Shown: piece by piece, positions 1-7,797 of the stretch
Layout of the letters: every line of letters begins with the position of its first letter
Position numbering within the stretch: position 1 is the stretch's first letter
From: Methanobacteriota archaeon
GTDB lineage: Archaea > Halobacteriota > Methanomicrobia > Methanomicrobiales > Methanoculleaceae
Length of the DNA: 35,587 nucleotides
Direction: 5' to 3'
Assembly: GCA_023457135.1 (NCBI GenBank)
Contig: JAEWMO010000043.1
Span: forward strand, 1 to 35,587
Notes under the pieces: model-generated
The model's database searches: none
Seen by the model: the letters and a program-made list of their open reading frames with translations, nothing else
What the model was told of the DNA's origin: nothing
Made by a program: the position numbers and the translations under genes

Positions 1-811
1 CCGCATCCGCCACCATCCCGGCGAGAGCCCCGAAGTCGTCCGGGTAGAGGCGCATCGAGCTGAGCGGGTCGTCGAAGAGCGCGTCCTGGCCCGCCGAGAC
101 CACCACAAGGTCCGGTCCGAACCACCGGAGCACCGGGATGAAGACCTCGTTAAAGACCAGGGCATAGTCGGCGCCGGTCGAGCCTGCTTCGAGAGGCGCG
201 TTGACGGTGTACCCGGCCCCCGGCCCGGCACCCCGCTCATCCGGCCACCCGGTGCCGGGGAAGACCCCGGCCTGGTGGACCGAGCAGTAGAGCACCCGGT
301 CCGAGGTGTAGAACATCTGCTCGGTCCCGTTGCCATGGTGCAGGTCCCAGTCGAGGACGGCGACCCGGTCGACCGATAGAAGTGCTTTCGCCACGGCGAC
401 GGCGACGTTGTTGAAGAGGCAGAACCCCATCCCCCGGTCCGGCACGGCATGGTGCCCCGGCGGGCGGACCAGGGCAAAGCAGTGCTCACCCTCAAGCGCC
501 CGCTCCACCGCCTGAAGCGCGGCTCCCGCCGCATAGAGCGCAGCATCAAACGACCGGCGGGTAACATACGTATCAGGGTCGAGGTAACAGGCCCGGCCCG
601 GCGGGCATTCCGCACAGAACGAACGGATGGCTTCGATATGCCGCGTGGTATGCACCTGCGCGAGGTCTCCGGGTGTCGCCTGCACCGGGGCGATGAGGCG
701 GGTGCCCGGCGGGAGCCCGGCAAGAGCGGCATCGAGGCGTGCCTGGCACTCAGGATGACCGGGAGCGTCGTGGCCGGCAAAGACGTTCCCCGTGACGACC
801 GAGTAAGGCAT
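1..811 (-). CDS. Histone deacetylase-family (acetylpolyamine amidohydrolase-like) hydrolase, 3' part beyond window
   Basis: The protein starts at an ATG at 811-809 and runs off the left edge, so about 270 N-terminal residues are visible and the C-terminus is missing. It carries the arginase/deacetylase-fold signatures: RPPGHHA (about 116-122, general base histidines), DWDLHHGNGT (about 154-163; D156 and H158 are the expected zinc ligands) and SAGQDA (D243, third zinc ligand). With all catalytic residues present it should be an active zinc-dependent deacetylase; the substrate (acetyl-lysine, acetylpolyamine or other) cannot be told from sequence. It is transcribed divergently from the GyrI-like gene. 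No clear ribosome binding site is seen before the ATG. Family call is firm. Confidence 0.93.
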   Translation of the reverse strand, partial: MPYSVVTGNVFAGHDAPGHPECQARLDAALAGLPPGTRLIAPVQATPGDLAQVHTTRHIEAIRSFCAECPPGRACYLDPDTYVTRRSFDAALYAAGAALQAVERALEGEHCFALVRPPGHHAVPDRGMGFCLFNNVAVAVAKALLSVDRVAVLDWDLHHGNGTEQMFYTSDRVLYCSVHQAGVFPGTGWPDERGAGPGAGYTVNAPLEAGSTGADYALVFNEVFIPVLRWFGPDLVVVSAGQDALFDDPLSSMRLYPDDFGALAGMVADA

Positions 812-1001
812 GGCGATCGGAGGGGGGTGGGCGGCACCGGAGATAACCTTACCTGCCGACCGTGCACCGGACCTGCCGGCAGAAAGTATTTGAGGAGAGA
901 GAAGGAATCATCAAACTGGAGAAGAGATCTCAGACCTCTGTACTGGAAACAGAGAGATAATTTCGGGGATCTGACGATGCCGCTCACCAGGGAGGATTAC
1001 G
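812..1001. other. Divergent intergenic region between deacetylase and GyrI-like gene
   Basis: These 190 bases separate two divergent genes. I see a CTGCCGGCAG palindrome (873-882) and an AT-richer stretch around 886-900 (AAAGTATTTGAGG) that could hold promoter elements. Nothing here looks coding. Confidence 0.4.
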
Positions 1002-1463
1002 ATGCCGAGAGTATCAGATATCAGTATACTGCACAAAAGAGAACAGCCCACCGTATCGATCCGCACCAGAGCCCGAGTCGAAGAGTTACCCCTGCTGATC
1101 GGTGCAGGTTACGGCAAAATAGGCACATATCTGGGAGAACTGGGCGAATACCCTTCAGATGTCCCATACGTTGCCTATCACAACATGGATATGCAAAATC
1201 TTGACGTGGAGATAGGGTTCCCCGTACCGAAGGCATTGCCGGAGAAGGGAGAGATTCGATCGGGCTCTATCCCGGAAGGCAGGGTTGTCTTCTGCATGTA
1301 CCGCGGCGCATACAGGGAGATGGTCTCGACGTATACCGAGATGGCGGACTGGATAGAGAAGAACGGGCTTCAACCTGCCGGCACCGTGTATGAGTGTTAC
1401 TACAACGGGCCGGATTATCCGGAGAGCGAACTGTTGACGATGATTGTCATGCCGGTGATATAA
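1002..1463 (+). CDS. GyrI-like / AraC effector-binding domain protein
   Basis: This 153-residue protein fits a stand-alone GyrI-like (SOUL/AraC effector-binding) small-molecule domain. Features are the N-terminal beta strand VSIRTRARVEEL, a central PYVAYHNMDMQNLDVEIGFPV segment and the C-terminal MADWIEKNGLQPAG...YECYYNGP motif ending in a hydrophobic strand. Such proteins bind amphipathic drugs or hydrolyse small adducts; no DNA-binding domain is attached. The start is supported by GGAGG at 991-995, six bases before the ATG. It is followed by about 200 non-coding bases, so it is probably monocistronic. The ligand is unknown. Confidence 0.85.
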   Translation: MPRVSDISILHKREQPTVSIRTRARVEELPLLIGAGYGKIGTYLGELGEYPSDVPYVAYHNMDMQNLDVEIGFPVPKALPEKGEIRSGSIPEGRVVFCMYRGAYREMVSTYTEMADWIEKNGLQPAGTVYECYYNGPDYPESELLTMIVMPVI

Positions 1464-1641
1464 CCCTCAACCATGCCTCTCCAGCAGGATGAACCTGCAT
1501 GCGCCATCTCAGCGCACTCAGATCGAGCCGTGGCTTCAGTCCCGGCTCTCCTGTCCCTTCAGGAGGTAGAGGTGTGCCGGTGATCGCTGCCCACAGCCCC
1601 TGCGGCCGGACCTCACGTCATGCCCGGCCGGCCGGGTGCGT

Positions 1642-1649
1642 ATTTATAA
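1642..1649 (+). promoter_or_regulatory. TATA box of the atpC-atpD pair
   Basis: TTTATAAG lies about 27 bases (centre to start) before the ATG at 1672. That is the normal archaeal TATA to transcription-start distance, so the mRNA should be leaderless or nearly so. This argues against the longer GTG start at 1636, which would place the TATA box inside the coding sequence. Confidence 0.65.
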
Positions 1650-1671
1650 GAAGCAGCGGCAATGGGGGTGC

Positions 1672-2799
1672 ATGCCCCTGCCCGGCGTGATCTCCCCGTC
1701 GTGTATCTACGCCTGCACCCGGTTCCGGGTCCGGAGGACCGGCCTTCTCCCGCGTGAGGAGTACCTGCGGATCATGCAGATGAGCATACCGGAGATCGTC
1801 ACCTATCTTGGCCGGAGCGAGGAGTACGGGCAGGATATTGATGACTGCATGCACGACTTCGCCGGCGCCCAGCTCATCGAAGAGGCAGTAAACCGTAGCC
1901 TGGCCCGGGCGTTCCGGCAGGCCCTGGCGATCGCCCCGGGAGGCCTGCATACCCTGACCGGAGAATACCTCGCCCGGTGGGACATCGCCAACGTCATGGC
2001 AGTCCTGCGCGGCACGCTTCACAACGTCCCCCGGCAACAGGTCCGCGACCTCCTCATCCCTGCGGGGGAGGTCGACAGCGTACTCCTCGACCATCTCCTG
2101 GACCTGAAGTCCTGTGACGAGATCCTCGACGCGCTCCTTGATTGGCGATTTCACCCGGTCCTTGCAGAATACTACCGGGTCTGCGGAGAGCAGGGCATCT
2201 CTGCCCGGATCGAAGGCGAACTATACCGGCAGTACTACGCAGGGCTGCTCGGCCCGGCCCCGTCCGGGTGCAGGGGGTGCCCGGAGATGGCCGCCTATCT
2301 CCGGTTTGAGATCGACATCGCCAACATGAAGAACCTCATCCGGCTCCACTGCGCTGAGGAGGCATGCGACCTCACGGTCATCGACCGGACCATGATCCCG
2401 GGAGGATACATCCCCATCTCCCTCTTCCGGCGGCTGTACGGTATCGAGACAGAGGGGGAGTTCGTCAACCTCTTCCTGGAGACCGATATCGTTCCCGTCC
2501 TCGCCCGCGCGGTGCGCGAACTCCGGCAGGACCCGGACTTCTCGAGCATAGACGCCGCAGAACTGGTCTGGCGCCGCTGGCACCAGCGCCGACGGCCCGT
2601 CCACGAGGTCGAGATGGCGGTCACCCGCATCAGGCTCCACCAGATGGAGGCCCTCTCCAGGCGCCATCCGTTCTCGGTCCTGCCGGTGCTCGCGTACCTG
2701 GAGCGGAAGAAGTACGAGGTCTTCAACCTCCGGGCAATCGCGCGTGGAAAAGCATTCGGGCTCCCGTCCGAACGGATATGGCAGTATATCGTCCTGTAG
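1672..2799 (+). CDS. atpC: A/V-type ATP synthase subunit C
   Basis: The 375-residue protein matches the archaeal A-type ATPase subunit C (eukaryotic d): the N-terminal YACTRFRVRRTGLLPREEYLR motif, all-alpha body and the C-terminal EVFNLRAIARGKAFGLPSERIWQYIVL, which corresponds to the conserved NIRAI-RGK segment of the family. Subunit C is the funnel-like socket joining the central stalk to the membrane c-ring. ATG 1672 was chosen over GTG 1636 because the TATA box at 1642-1649 lies between them. The next gene is subunit D, nine bases downstream. The remaining ATPase genes (H, I, K, E, F, A, B) are not in this window, which is unusual for an archaeal operon. Confidence 0.88.
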   Translation: MPLPGVISPSCIYACTRFRVRRTGLLPREEYLRIMQMSIPEIVTYLGRSEEYGQDIDDCMHDFAGAQLIEEAVNRSLARAFRQALAIAPGGLHTLTGEYLARWDIANVMAVLRGTLHNVPRQQVRDLLIPAGEVDSVLLDHLLDLKSCDEILDALLDWRFHPVLAEYYRVCGEQGISARIEGELYRQYYAGLLGPAPSGCRGCPEMAAYLRFEIDIANMKNLIRLHCAEEACDLTVIDRTMIPGGYIPISLFRRLYGIETEGEFVNLFLETDIVPVLARAVRELRQDPDFSSIDAAELVWRRWHQRRRPVHEVEMAVTRIRLHQMEALSRRHPFSVLPVLAYLERKKYEVFNLRAIARGKAFGLPSERIWQYIVL

Positions 2800-2808
2800 G
2801 CAAGCAGC

Positions 2809-3453
2809 ATGCCGGTAGACAGTATTAAACCCACCCGTTCAGGCCTCCTTCTCGTCAGGCAGCGTCTTACACTTGCAGAGCGAATACACCGGCTGTTATC
2901 GATGAAACTCGATGGGATGATGCTCGAACTGATCAGGATCACCGAGCAGGCCGTCCTGCAACGCAGGAGACTTGAAGAACAGTACACGGGCGCCCGGGAG
3001 ATGGCAGCGGTCGCTGCCATGATGGAAGGAGAGACCGGGGTACTCCTTGCAGCACTCTCGGTGGAGGGCGTCCCGACCTATACGGCCGGGCACCGGAACA
3101 TCTTCGGGGTGCAGCTGCCGGCTCTCGAACCGGCGATGGTGAAGAAGACGCTTGACCAGCGTGGCTACAGCGTCATCGGAACCTCATCGGTCATCGACGA
3201 CGCCGCCGACGCCTACGAGGAACTTCTCGCCGAGGTCATCGCAAGCGCCGAACTCGAAGGAGGGATCAAGCAGCTGCTCAACGACATCGAGCGCACCCGC
3301 CGGAGAGTGAACGCGCTGGAGTTCAAGGTGATTCCCGAACTGAAAGAACTGCGCCGGTTCATCGAAGATCAGCGCGACGAGATGGAGCGGCAGGAACTGG
3401 TGCGGCTCCGGCGCATTAAAAAATTAAAGGCGATGAGGCCGGGGAGCCGTTAA
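2809..3453 (+). CDS. atpD: A/V-type ATP synthase subunit D
   Basis: The 214-residue protein is the central-stalk (rotor) subunit D. It shows the family N-terminus (SIKPTRSGLLLVRQRLTLAERIHRLL), long helical coiled-coil segments at both ends, and the C-terminal NALEFKVIPEL...IEDQRDEMERQELVRLRRIK region. It inserts into the A3B3 head and carries torque. It starts nine bases after atpC and must be co-transcribed. Its TAA overlaps by four bases (3450-3453) with the stop codon of the convergent cmk gene, leaving no space for a separate terminator. Confidence 0.93.
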   Translation: MPVDSIKPTRSGLLLVRQRLTLAERIHRLLSMKLDGMMLELIRITEQAVLQRRRLEEQYTGAREMAAVAAMMEGETGVLLAALSVEGVPTYTAGHRNIFGVQLPALEPAMVKKTLDQRGYSVIGTSSVIDDAADAYEELLAEVIASAELEGGIKQLLNDIERTRRRVNALEFKVIPELKELRRFIEDQRDEMERQELVRLRRIKKLKAMRPGSR

Positions 3454-3992
3454 AGGGTCCCCATCTGACGCGAAAGGCATGCGATTGCAGTGTCCACAAT
3501 CGCGGCAAGGGCGTCCACGCCGAAGGTCTCGGACGAGAGGACGAGATCATACTGCGAGAGGTCGGTGATCTCGATGCCGTAGTAGTTCCGGTAGCGGGTG
3601 GCTTCCGAATGCTGCCGGTTCTCGGTGTAGGCCCTGGCACCCTCTTCGTCCATCCCGTCACGCCCCGCAATCCGCTTTGCCCGGCAGGCAAGCGATGCGG
3701 TGAGCCAGATCCGGAGGTCGGCGTTCTCGACCATCCGGCCCGATAGCCTCCCCTCGACGATGATGTTCTCGGTGCTCTCCCCGATCTCCTTCTGCCGGGC
3801 GTCAATCATCCTGTCGACGGAAGGATCGCTCTCTGCGAACCTGCCGAACTCAGCAAGTTCCATCCCGTGCTCACGGGCAAGCTGGCGGAAGACCTCTCCC
3901 GCTGAGATGAATGCAAGCCCGTGTTTCCCCGCGAGGTGCCGGGCGAGCGACGTGGTGCCGCTCCCCGGCGGGCCGCTGATGGTGATCCGCAT
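3450..3992 (-). CDS. cmk: Archaeal cytidylate kinase
   Basis: This 180-residue P-loop kinase phosphorylates (d)CMP to (d)CDP in pyrimidine nucleotide supply. The P-loop is GPPGSGTTS (7-15). The usual Walker A lysine is a threonine, a variant I associate with the archaeal CMP kinase family rather than a sign of inactivation. IIVEGRLSG, LRIWLTAS and RYRNYYGIEITDLSQYDLVLSSE follow in family order. The start ATG overlaps the DUF106 stop codon by one base, so it is the last gene of the adk-DUF106-cmk operon. In many euryarchaea this gene is followed by rpl14e and truB; here the cluster ends instead. Confidence 0.92.
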   Translation of the reverse strand: MRITISGPPGSGTTSLARHLAGKHGLAFISAGEVFRQLAREHGMELAEFGRFAESDPSVDRMIDARQKEIGESTENIIVEGRLSGRMVENADLRIWLTASLACRAKRIAGRDGMDEEGARAYTENRQHSEATRYRNYYGIEITDLSQYDLVLSSETFGVDALAAIVDTAIACLSRQMGTL

Positions 3993-4612
3993 CAGATCCC
4001 TCCGATGTTGAGCGATTTGCGGATCACCTGGCTGATGGTCAGCGAGCAGAGCATGTACCAGAGGATCCAGGCCGGCACGATCCAGAACGCAAAGTCCGAG
4101 AGGCCGATGACCCCGATAAAGGGCAGCACGATGCCGGTGGCGAGTACGATATCCGTCCCGATCGGCGGGAGCCTCAGGAGAAGCCAGAAGAAGATCGGCA
4201 CGGACAGTATGAGGATGATCGCCATCGGGGTGAACTGCTGCCGCGAGATGTCAAGCTGGTCCTGCATCATCCGTTCCTGCTTCCCCTGGAGTTTCTTGAT
4301 CCTCTTTTCGTCCCCGGAGAGCTGCGCCTCCCGGAACTCCTTCTGGAACTCCCGCATCTTCGCCTGTGTCTCCTGCATCTTCTCGTAGTCGATGGTATAC
4401 TTCTGGACCAGCGACGAGTAGAGACCCGTGATGCTTGAGAGGATCATAATCATGACGAAAAACGGTACACCGAAAGTATCTATGAAGGGACCCAGCAGTA
4501 CGTCCATTCCCAAACCAACCGTCACCCGTATCCACTCGACGCTGTATGAGAGCATCACGAGCATCACAAAGACAAGGGCGATCGTCGGGCCGTGCTTCTT
4601 CAGGTCCACCAT
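3992..4612 (-). CDS. DUF106 membrane protein (EMC3/TMCO1-Oxa1 superfamily)
   Basis: The 206-residue integral membrane protein has predicted helices near 9-28, 48-68, 128-147 and about 155-195. A long charged cytosolic coiled-coil segment (about 70-125, rich in E, K, Q and M) lies between helices 2 and 3. This is the archaeal DUF106 layout, related to EMC3, TMCO1, GET1 and the YidC/Oxa1 insertases. Placement between adk and cmk, just downstream of secY, is conserved in euryarchaea and fits a role in membrane-protein insertion. It starts six bases after the adk stop. Confidence 0.9.
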   Translation of the reverse strand: MVDLKKHGPTIALVFVMLVMLSYSVEWIRVTVGLGMDVLLGPFIDTFGVPFFVMIMILSSITGLYSSLVQKYTIDYEKMQETQAKMREFQKEFREAQLSGDEKRIKKLQGKQERMMQDQLDISRQQFTPMAIILILSVPIFFWLLLRLPPIGTDIVLATGIVLPFIGVIGLSDFAFWIVPAWILWYMLCSLTISQVIRKSLNIGGI

Positions 4613-4618
4613 GCCGGG

Positions 4619-5203
4619 TTACCTCAGTACGCTCACCAGGTCTTCGATACCTTTCTCGAGCAGGAAGTTTTCGTTTCTGACGATCTTGATGGTGCAGCCG
4701 GTGTACATCGCGTACGCCGAACTGACCGAGCGGTTGAACTCCTGGTGCTCGGCGATCGCGCGGGCTCCTTCCATGTCCCGGACTCTCGACTCGTCACCAA
4801 GCCGGCGCATCAGGATCTGGTCAGGATCGGTCTCAACCAGAACAACGATATCCGGCATCAGTTCGCGGAGAACCCATTCAGGCAGCCCCGCGAGGAACCC
4901 TGTCGGGGTCTTGACACTGCTGTGGGTATCGATGATAATATTTGCATCAGCGCTCTTTGCGGCGATCTCTGACGCCGCGGCCTGCTGGAGGCGCTTCTGC
5001 ACATCTTTTCCGAGTTTCCGCATCTCGTCGCGGTTTGCAACCAGGTTCTCTTTCCTGGCTACGTCGAACATAAACGTGCCGAAGTTAACAGCCTCGTAAG
5101 CGATGCCTTCGGCTGCCAGCTTCTCCATTGCACCATTGATGACGGTGGTCTTCCCGACACCGGGGACCCCCGTAACGACAACTTTCTTTCCCAACTCTAT
5201 CAC
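4619..5203 (-). CDS. adkA: Archaeal-type adenylate kinase
   Basis: The 194-residue protein has the trimeric archaeal Adk pattern: P-loop VVTGVPGVGKTT near the N-terminus, NFGTFMFDVARKENL, then IIIDTHSSVKTPTGFLAGLP. It balances AMP, ADP and ATP. The start is uncertain: GTG at 5203 gives M-I-E-L-G-K-K, while TTG at 5194 gives M-G-K-K and is preceded by GGAG at good spacing. A TATA-like box at 5225-5236 would put the transcript start close to 5203-5206. I list the longer form. It is separated from secY by 246 bases with two hairpins, so it probably leads its own transcript. Confidence 0.94.
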   Translation of the reverse strand: MIELGKKVVVTGVPGVGKTTVINGAMEKLAAEGIAYEAVNFGTFMFDVARKENLVANRDEMRKLGKDVQKRLQQAAASEIAAKSADANIIIDTHSSVKTPTGFLAGLPEWVLRELMPDIVVLVETDPDQILMRRLGDESRVRDMEGARAIAEHQEFNRSVSSAYAMYTGCTIKIVRNENFLLEKGIEDLVSVLR

Positions 5204-5224
5204 TCCTGTTAGGATATCATTCGC

Positions 5225-5236
5225 TGTAAAATAAAT
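5225..5236 (-). promoter_or_regulatory. TATA-like box for the adk-DUF106-cmk operon
   Basis: On the minus strand this reads ATTTATTTTACA, centred about 27 bases before 5204. A second TATA-like stretch (AAAAATATAT) lies near 5317-5328 and could be an alternative giving a longer leader. Both lie downstream of the secY terminator hairpins. Confidence 0.5.
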
Positions 5237-5377
5237 CCGTGCCTTGAAGAGTAATGCCTTTCGGAATCACCCCGGACCCGGGAGGCCGCGGCGGGCATGC
5301 CGGGTGAAAAACGGCTCCATATATTTTTGCAAGAAAAGGAAGAGGTCCGGCGTAGCCTCCGGACTCACTCCCGGTCG

Positions 5378-5396
5378 AAAAAGGTGCTGATGCACC
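5378..5396 (-). terminator. Second terminator hairpin after secY, with T-run
   Basis: Read on the minus strand, GGTGC-ATCA-GCACC (5396-5383) is a perfect 5-bp stem with a 4-base loop, followed at once by TTTTT (5382-5378). The order stem then T-run holds only on the minus strand, which is the strand of secY. Confidence 0.6.
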
Positions 5397-5420
5397 ATTT
5401 TCTCCAAGAGTAACTCCTCC

Positions 5421-5442
5421 GGCCCGACCTGCGGGTCGGGCC
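5421..5442 (-). terminator. Terminator-like hairpin directly after secY
   Basis: GGCCCGACC-TGCG-GGTCGGGCC is a perfect 9-bp stem with a 4-base loop, starting eight bases beyond the secY stop codon. It probably ends the ribosomal protein/secY transcript or protects its 3' end. A second hairpin with a T-run follows at 5396-5378. Confidence 0.65.
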
Positions 5443-5449
5443 TTCGGAC

Positions 5450-6883
5450 TTACTCTTTCCCAAAGAACGTCCGCATGAACGGATACAGTTCCATGATCTG
5501 CTGGCTTGCGACCTCCTCGTAGAGGCGGTAGGTGATACTCACCGCAAGCAGCAGACCGGTCCCACCGACCGCGCCGATGACACCGAAGAGGTTCGCCACG
5601 ACCGAGAGGATCCCGATGAACGCACCGCCGATAATGGTGACCCGGGGGATGTAGCGGTCGAGGTACTTCTCAAGCACCTGCTCGCTCCGGCGGTAGCCGG
5701 GGATATGCATCCCGCTCCGCTGGATCTGCCGGGCCACGTCTTTTGAGTCGAGGCCCGCGGTCTTGACCCAGAAGAGCGCGAAGATCGCGCCTCCGACCAC
5801 CATGACGGTGATATCGATGCCCATCCGGAGAAGGATCTCCCAGGGAGCGTGTCCGAGATCAGAGAGCCACCACATCCAGTCCTGCGGCTGGTTGATCGGT
5901 GCGATGAACCACATCAGGCCGTTGATCGGGGTCTGCCCCTGGAACTCGCCGAAGATGGTTATCCCGGCGTTCGAGAGGAACATCCCGATCATCTGGATGT
6001 TCGCCTGCAGCACCCGGACGAGGATCATCGGCAGAACGCTCGCATAGATGAGCTTGACCGGGAACCGCGCACGGGCACCGCGCACAGCGGTGTGCGCGAG
6101 CGGGATCTCGACACGGGTCGACTCTACATAGACGATGACCATGAAGATGACGAGCGTCGTGACGAGGGCGAGCATATCCGTCCCGAAGTATTCAAGGAAG
6201 TTCGCCCCCGACGTCGCTATCGCGAACAGCCGCGGGAAGAACCCGATCGGGAAGGGATCGGTGCCCGTCTGCCAGTTCAGGAACCCGTTCACCAGGCCCT
6301 GGGACACTCCTGCAACGATGAAGAGCCCCACACCCGATCCGATACCCCACTTGGTGACGACCTCATCCATGAACACCACCAGCAGGCCTCCAAGACAGAG
6401 CTGGAGGAAGATCAGGAGCGAGACCACGAACATATTCCCGCCGAAGAACTGCATGGCTATCGACGGGTCGGGCATCATCAGCCCGCTCGCGACCATGGGG
6501 AGTCCCTCGACGATGATCATCACGAAGATGAGCATCTTCTGCAGGCCCATGTACATGACCTGCCCGCGTGCTTCACTGGTGTCGATCTGCAGGATTCCGG
6601 CGCCCTTGAGCAGCTGCAGCACGATCGACGCGGTGACGATCGGCCCGATACCGAGATGCAGAAGCGAGCCGCTTGCACCAGCAAGCAGGGCACGGTACAT
6701 TCCAAAGATATCCTGTGACTGCGCAGAGAGCCCGAAGATATCAATGTTGGTCAACGAGAAGTACAGGAGGAGAATAGCAAGCGTCCAAACGAGTTTGTTC
6801 TTAAAATGGACGTGCCCCTCCGGACTTCGGACTGCAGGCATCGCTGCAAGGATGGGTTCAAATCTATCCAGCAGATCTCCCAT
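5450..6883 (-). CDS. secY: Preprotein translocase subunit SecY
   Basis: The 477-residue protein is the pore subunit of the SecYEbeta channel. It has the archaeal SecY N-terminus (RFEPILAAMPAVRSPEGHVHFKNKLVWT), the first helix, a plug region (LLHLGIGPIVTASIVLQLL) and the cytosolic loops around RVEIPLAHTAVRGARARFPVKLIYASVLP and RSGMHIPGYRRSEQVLEKYL. About ten hydrophobic helices are visible. It is the last gene of the large ribosomal block, starting 21 bases after L15, and is followed by two hairpins (5421-5442 and 5383-5396). Confidence 0.97.
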   Translation of the reverse strand: MGDLLDRFEPILAAMPAVRSPEGHVHFKNKLVWTLAILLLYFSLTNIDIFGLSAQSQDIFGMYRALLAGASGSLLHLGIGPIVTASIVLQLLKGAGILQIDTSEARGQVMYMGLQKMLIFVMIIVEGLPMVASGLMMPDPSIAMQFFGGNMFVVSLLIFLQLCLGGLLVVFMDEVVTKWGIGSGVGLFIVAGVSQGLVNGFLNWQTGTDPFPIGFFPRLFAIATSGANFLEYFGTDMLALVTTLVIFMVIVYVESTRVEIPLAHTAVRGARARFPVKLIYASVLPMILVRVLQANIQMIGMFLSNAGITIFGEFQGQTPINGLMWFIAPINQPQDWMWWLSDLGHAPWEILLRMGIDITVMVVGGAIFALFWVKTAGLDSKDVARQIQRSGMHIPGYRRSEQVLEKYLDRYIPRVTIIGGAFIGILSVVANLFGVIGAVGGTGLLLAVSITYRLYEEVASQQIMELYPFMRTFFGKE

Positions 6884-6904
6884 AGTTTCACCTGAAAAAG
6901 AAGA

Positions 6905-7339
6905 TCAGACGGTCATTGCCTGACCGCCGAGCTCCTCGATTTTTGCCCGGGCTCGTTCCGAGAACTCCCGGGCGGAGATACTCATCTTGTGGGTGACTTG
7001 TCCGCCACCAAGCACCTTATCGATGCCGAGCATCGTGGCGTTGAGAGCGATGAGATCGCCCTCCTGGGTTGCAAGCCCCTCACGAAGCAGCACCTCGACC
7101 AGCTGATCCAGTTCTCCGATATCGAGGGTGGATACCGGCACGGAGGTCTTGCTGACGAAACCGTGCTTGCCGTTGGAAATCTCACCCTTCAGGTAGAAGT
7201 GGGAGAAGCGGTGGTCCCGCTGCCCGGCTCTACCCCGTCCACCCCTGTTGCCGGCGCCACGCCGGTTCTTGTGCGTACCGCCGCCACAGGTCCGTGAACC
7301 TCTGTATTTTGATCGCTTGTTTACGGGCATCAGTCTCAC
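6905..7339 (-). CDS. rpl15: 50S ribosomal protein uL15
   Basis: This 144-residue protein has the glycine/arginine-rich uL15 N-terminus (RGSRTCGGGTHKNRRGAGNRGGRGRAGQ), then a compact domain ending in ISAREFSERARAKIEELGGQAMTV. It binds 23S rRNA in late large-subunit assembly. Its ATG overlaps the L30 stop codon by four bases (ATGA), which indicates translational coupling. SecY follows 21 bases downstream. Confidence 0.96.
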   Translation of the reverse strand: MRLMPVNKRSKYRGSRTCGGGTHKNRRGAGNRGGRGRAGQRDHRFSHFYLKGEISNGKHGFVSKTSVPVSTLDIGELDQLVEVLLREGLATQEGDLIALNATMLGIDKVLGGGQVTHKMSISAREFSERARAKIEELGGQAMTV

Positions 7340-7797
7340 CTCATCTTGTAGAGGAGATCGTTGATCTCAGGACCATAGTAGCCGAGAGCCCCGCTCTGTT
7401 GAAAGGTTCGCTTGATGGTTTTATAGCCCTTTCGCGGAGGGTGCAGTCTGAGCACCGGCTTGACTTCAGTCAGATCACGGAGGCTCGTCTCACCGCTGCA
7501 GAGTGCTTTGGCGAATTCGTCGATGTCGGCATACGGGGTATGCGCACGGACATATTCGTCGGTCAGCCGCCCGTCACCGGTAAGTCTGCCCCGGGTGCGC
7601 AGGAGGATGGCCAGAGTATCTGCGTCCACCTCGCCGTACGCCACGAAGTCCTTCACCTTGCGGATCATGCCGAGATACGCGGGCGTATCGGGCACGAGGA
7701 CGCAGTGGTTGATGTGGTGCAGACGGAGCATCTTGAGGGTATCCTTGATCTCACGGTTGGTGTTGACCACACCGCGCACCTGCACTACCGCGTACAT
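7336..7797 (-). CDS. rpl30: 50S ribosomal protein uL30
   Basis: The 153-residue archaeal-length uL30 starts MYAVVQVRGVVNTNREIKDTLKML and contains the family LRLHHINHCVLVP motif. The C-terminal half (FAKALCSGETSLRDLTEVKPVLRLHPPRKGYKTIKR) is the archaeal/eukaryotic extension. The open frame extends further upstream, but that part lies inside rps5 and reads as a shadow. ATG 7797 shares one base with the rps5 stop codon (TAATG). Confidence 0.95.
   Translation of the reverse strand: MYAVVQVRGVVNTNREIKDTLKMLRLHHINHCVLVPDTPAYLGMIRKVKDFVAYGEVDADTLAILLRTRGRLTGDGRLTDEYVRAHTPYADIDEFAKALCSGETSLRDLTEVKPVLRLHPPRKGYKTIKRTFQQSGALGYYGPEINDLLYKMR

Noticed and set aside
449..1204. 251-residue plus-strand frame
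   Set aside because: Its first part is antisense to the deacetylase and its end lies in the wrong frame of the GyrI-like gene.
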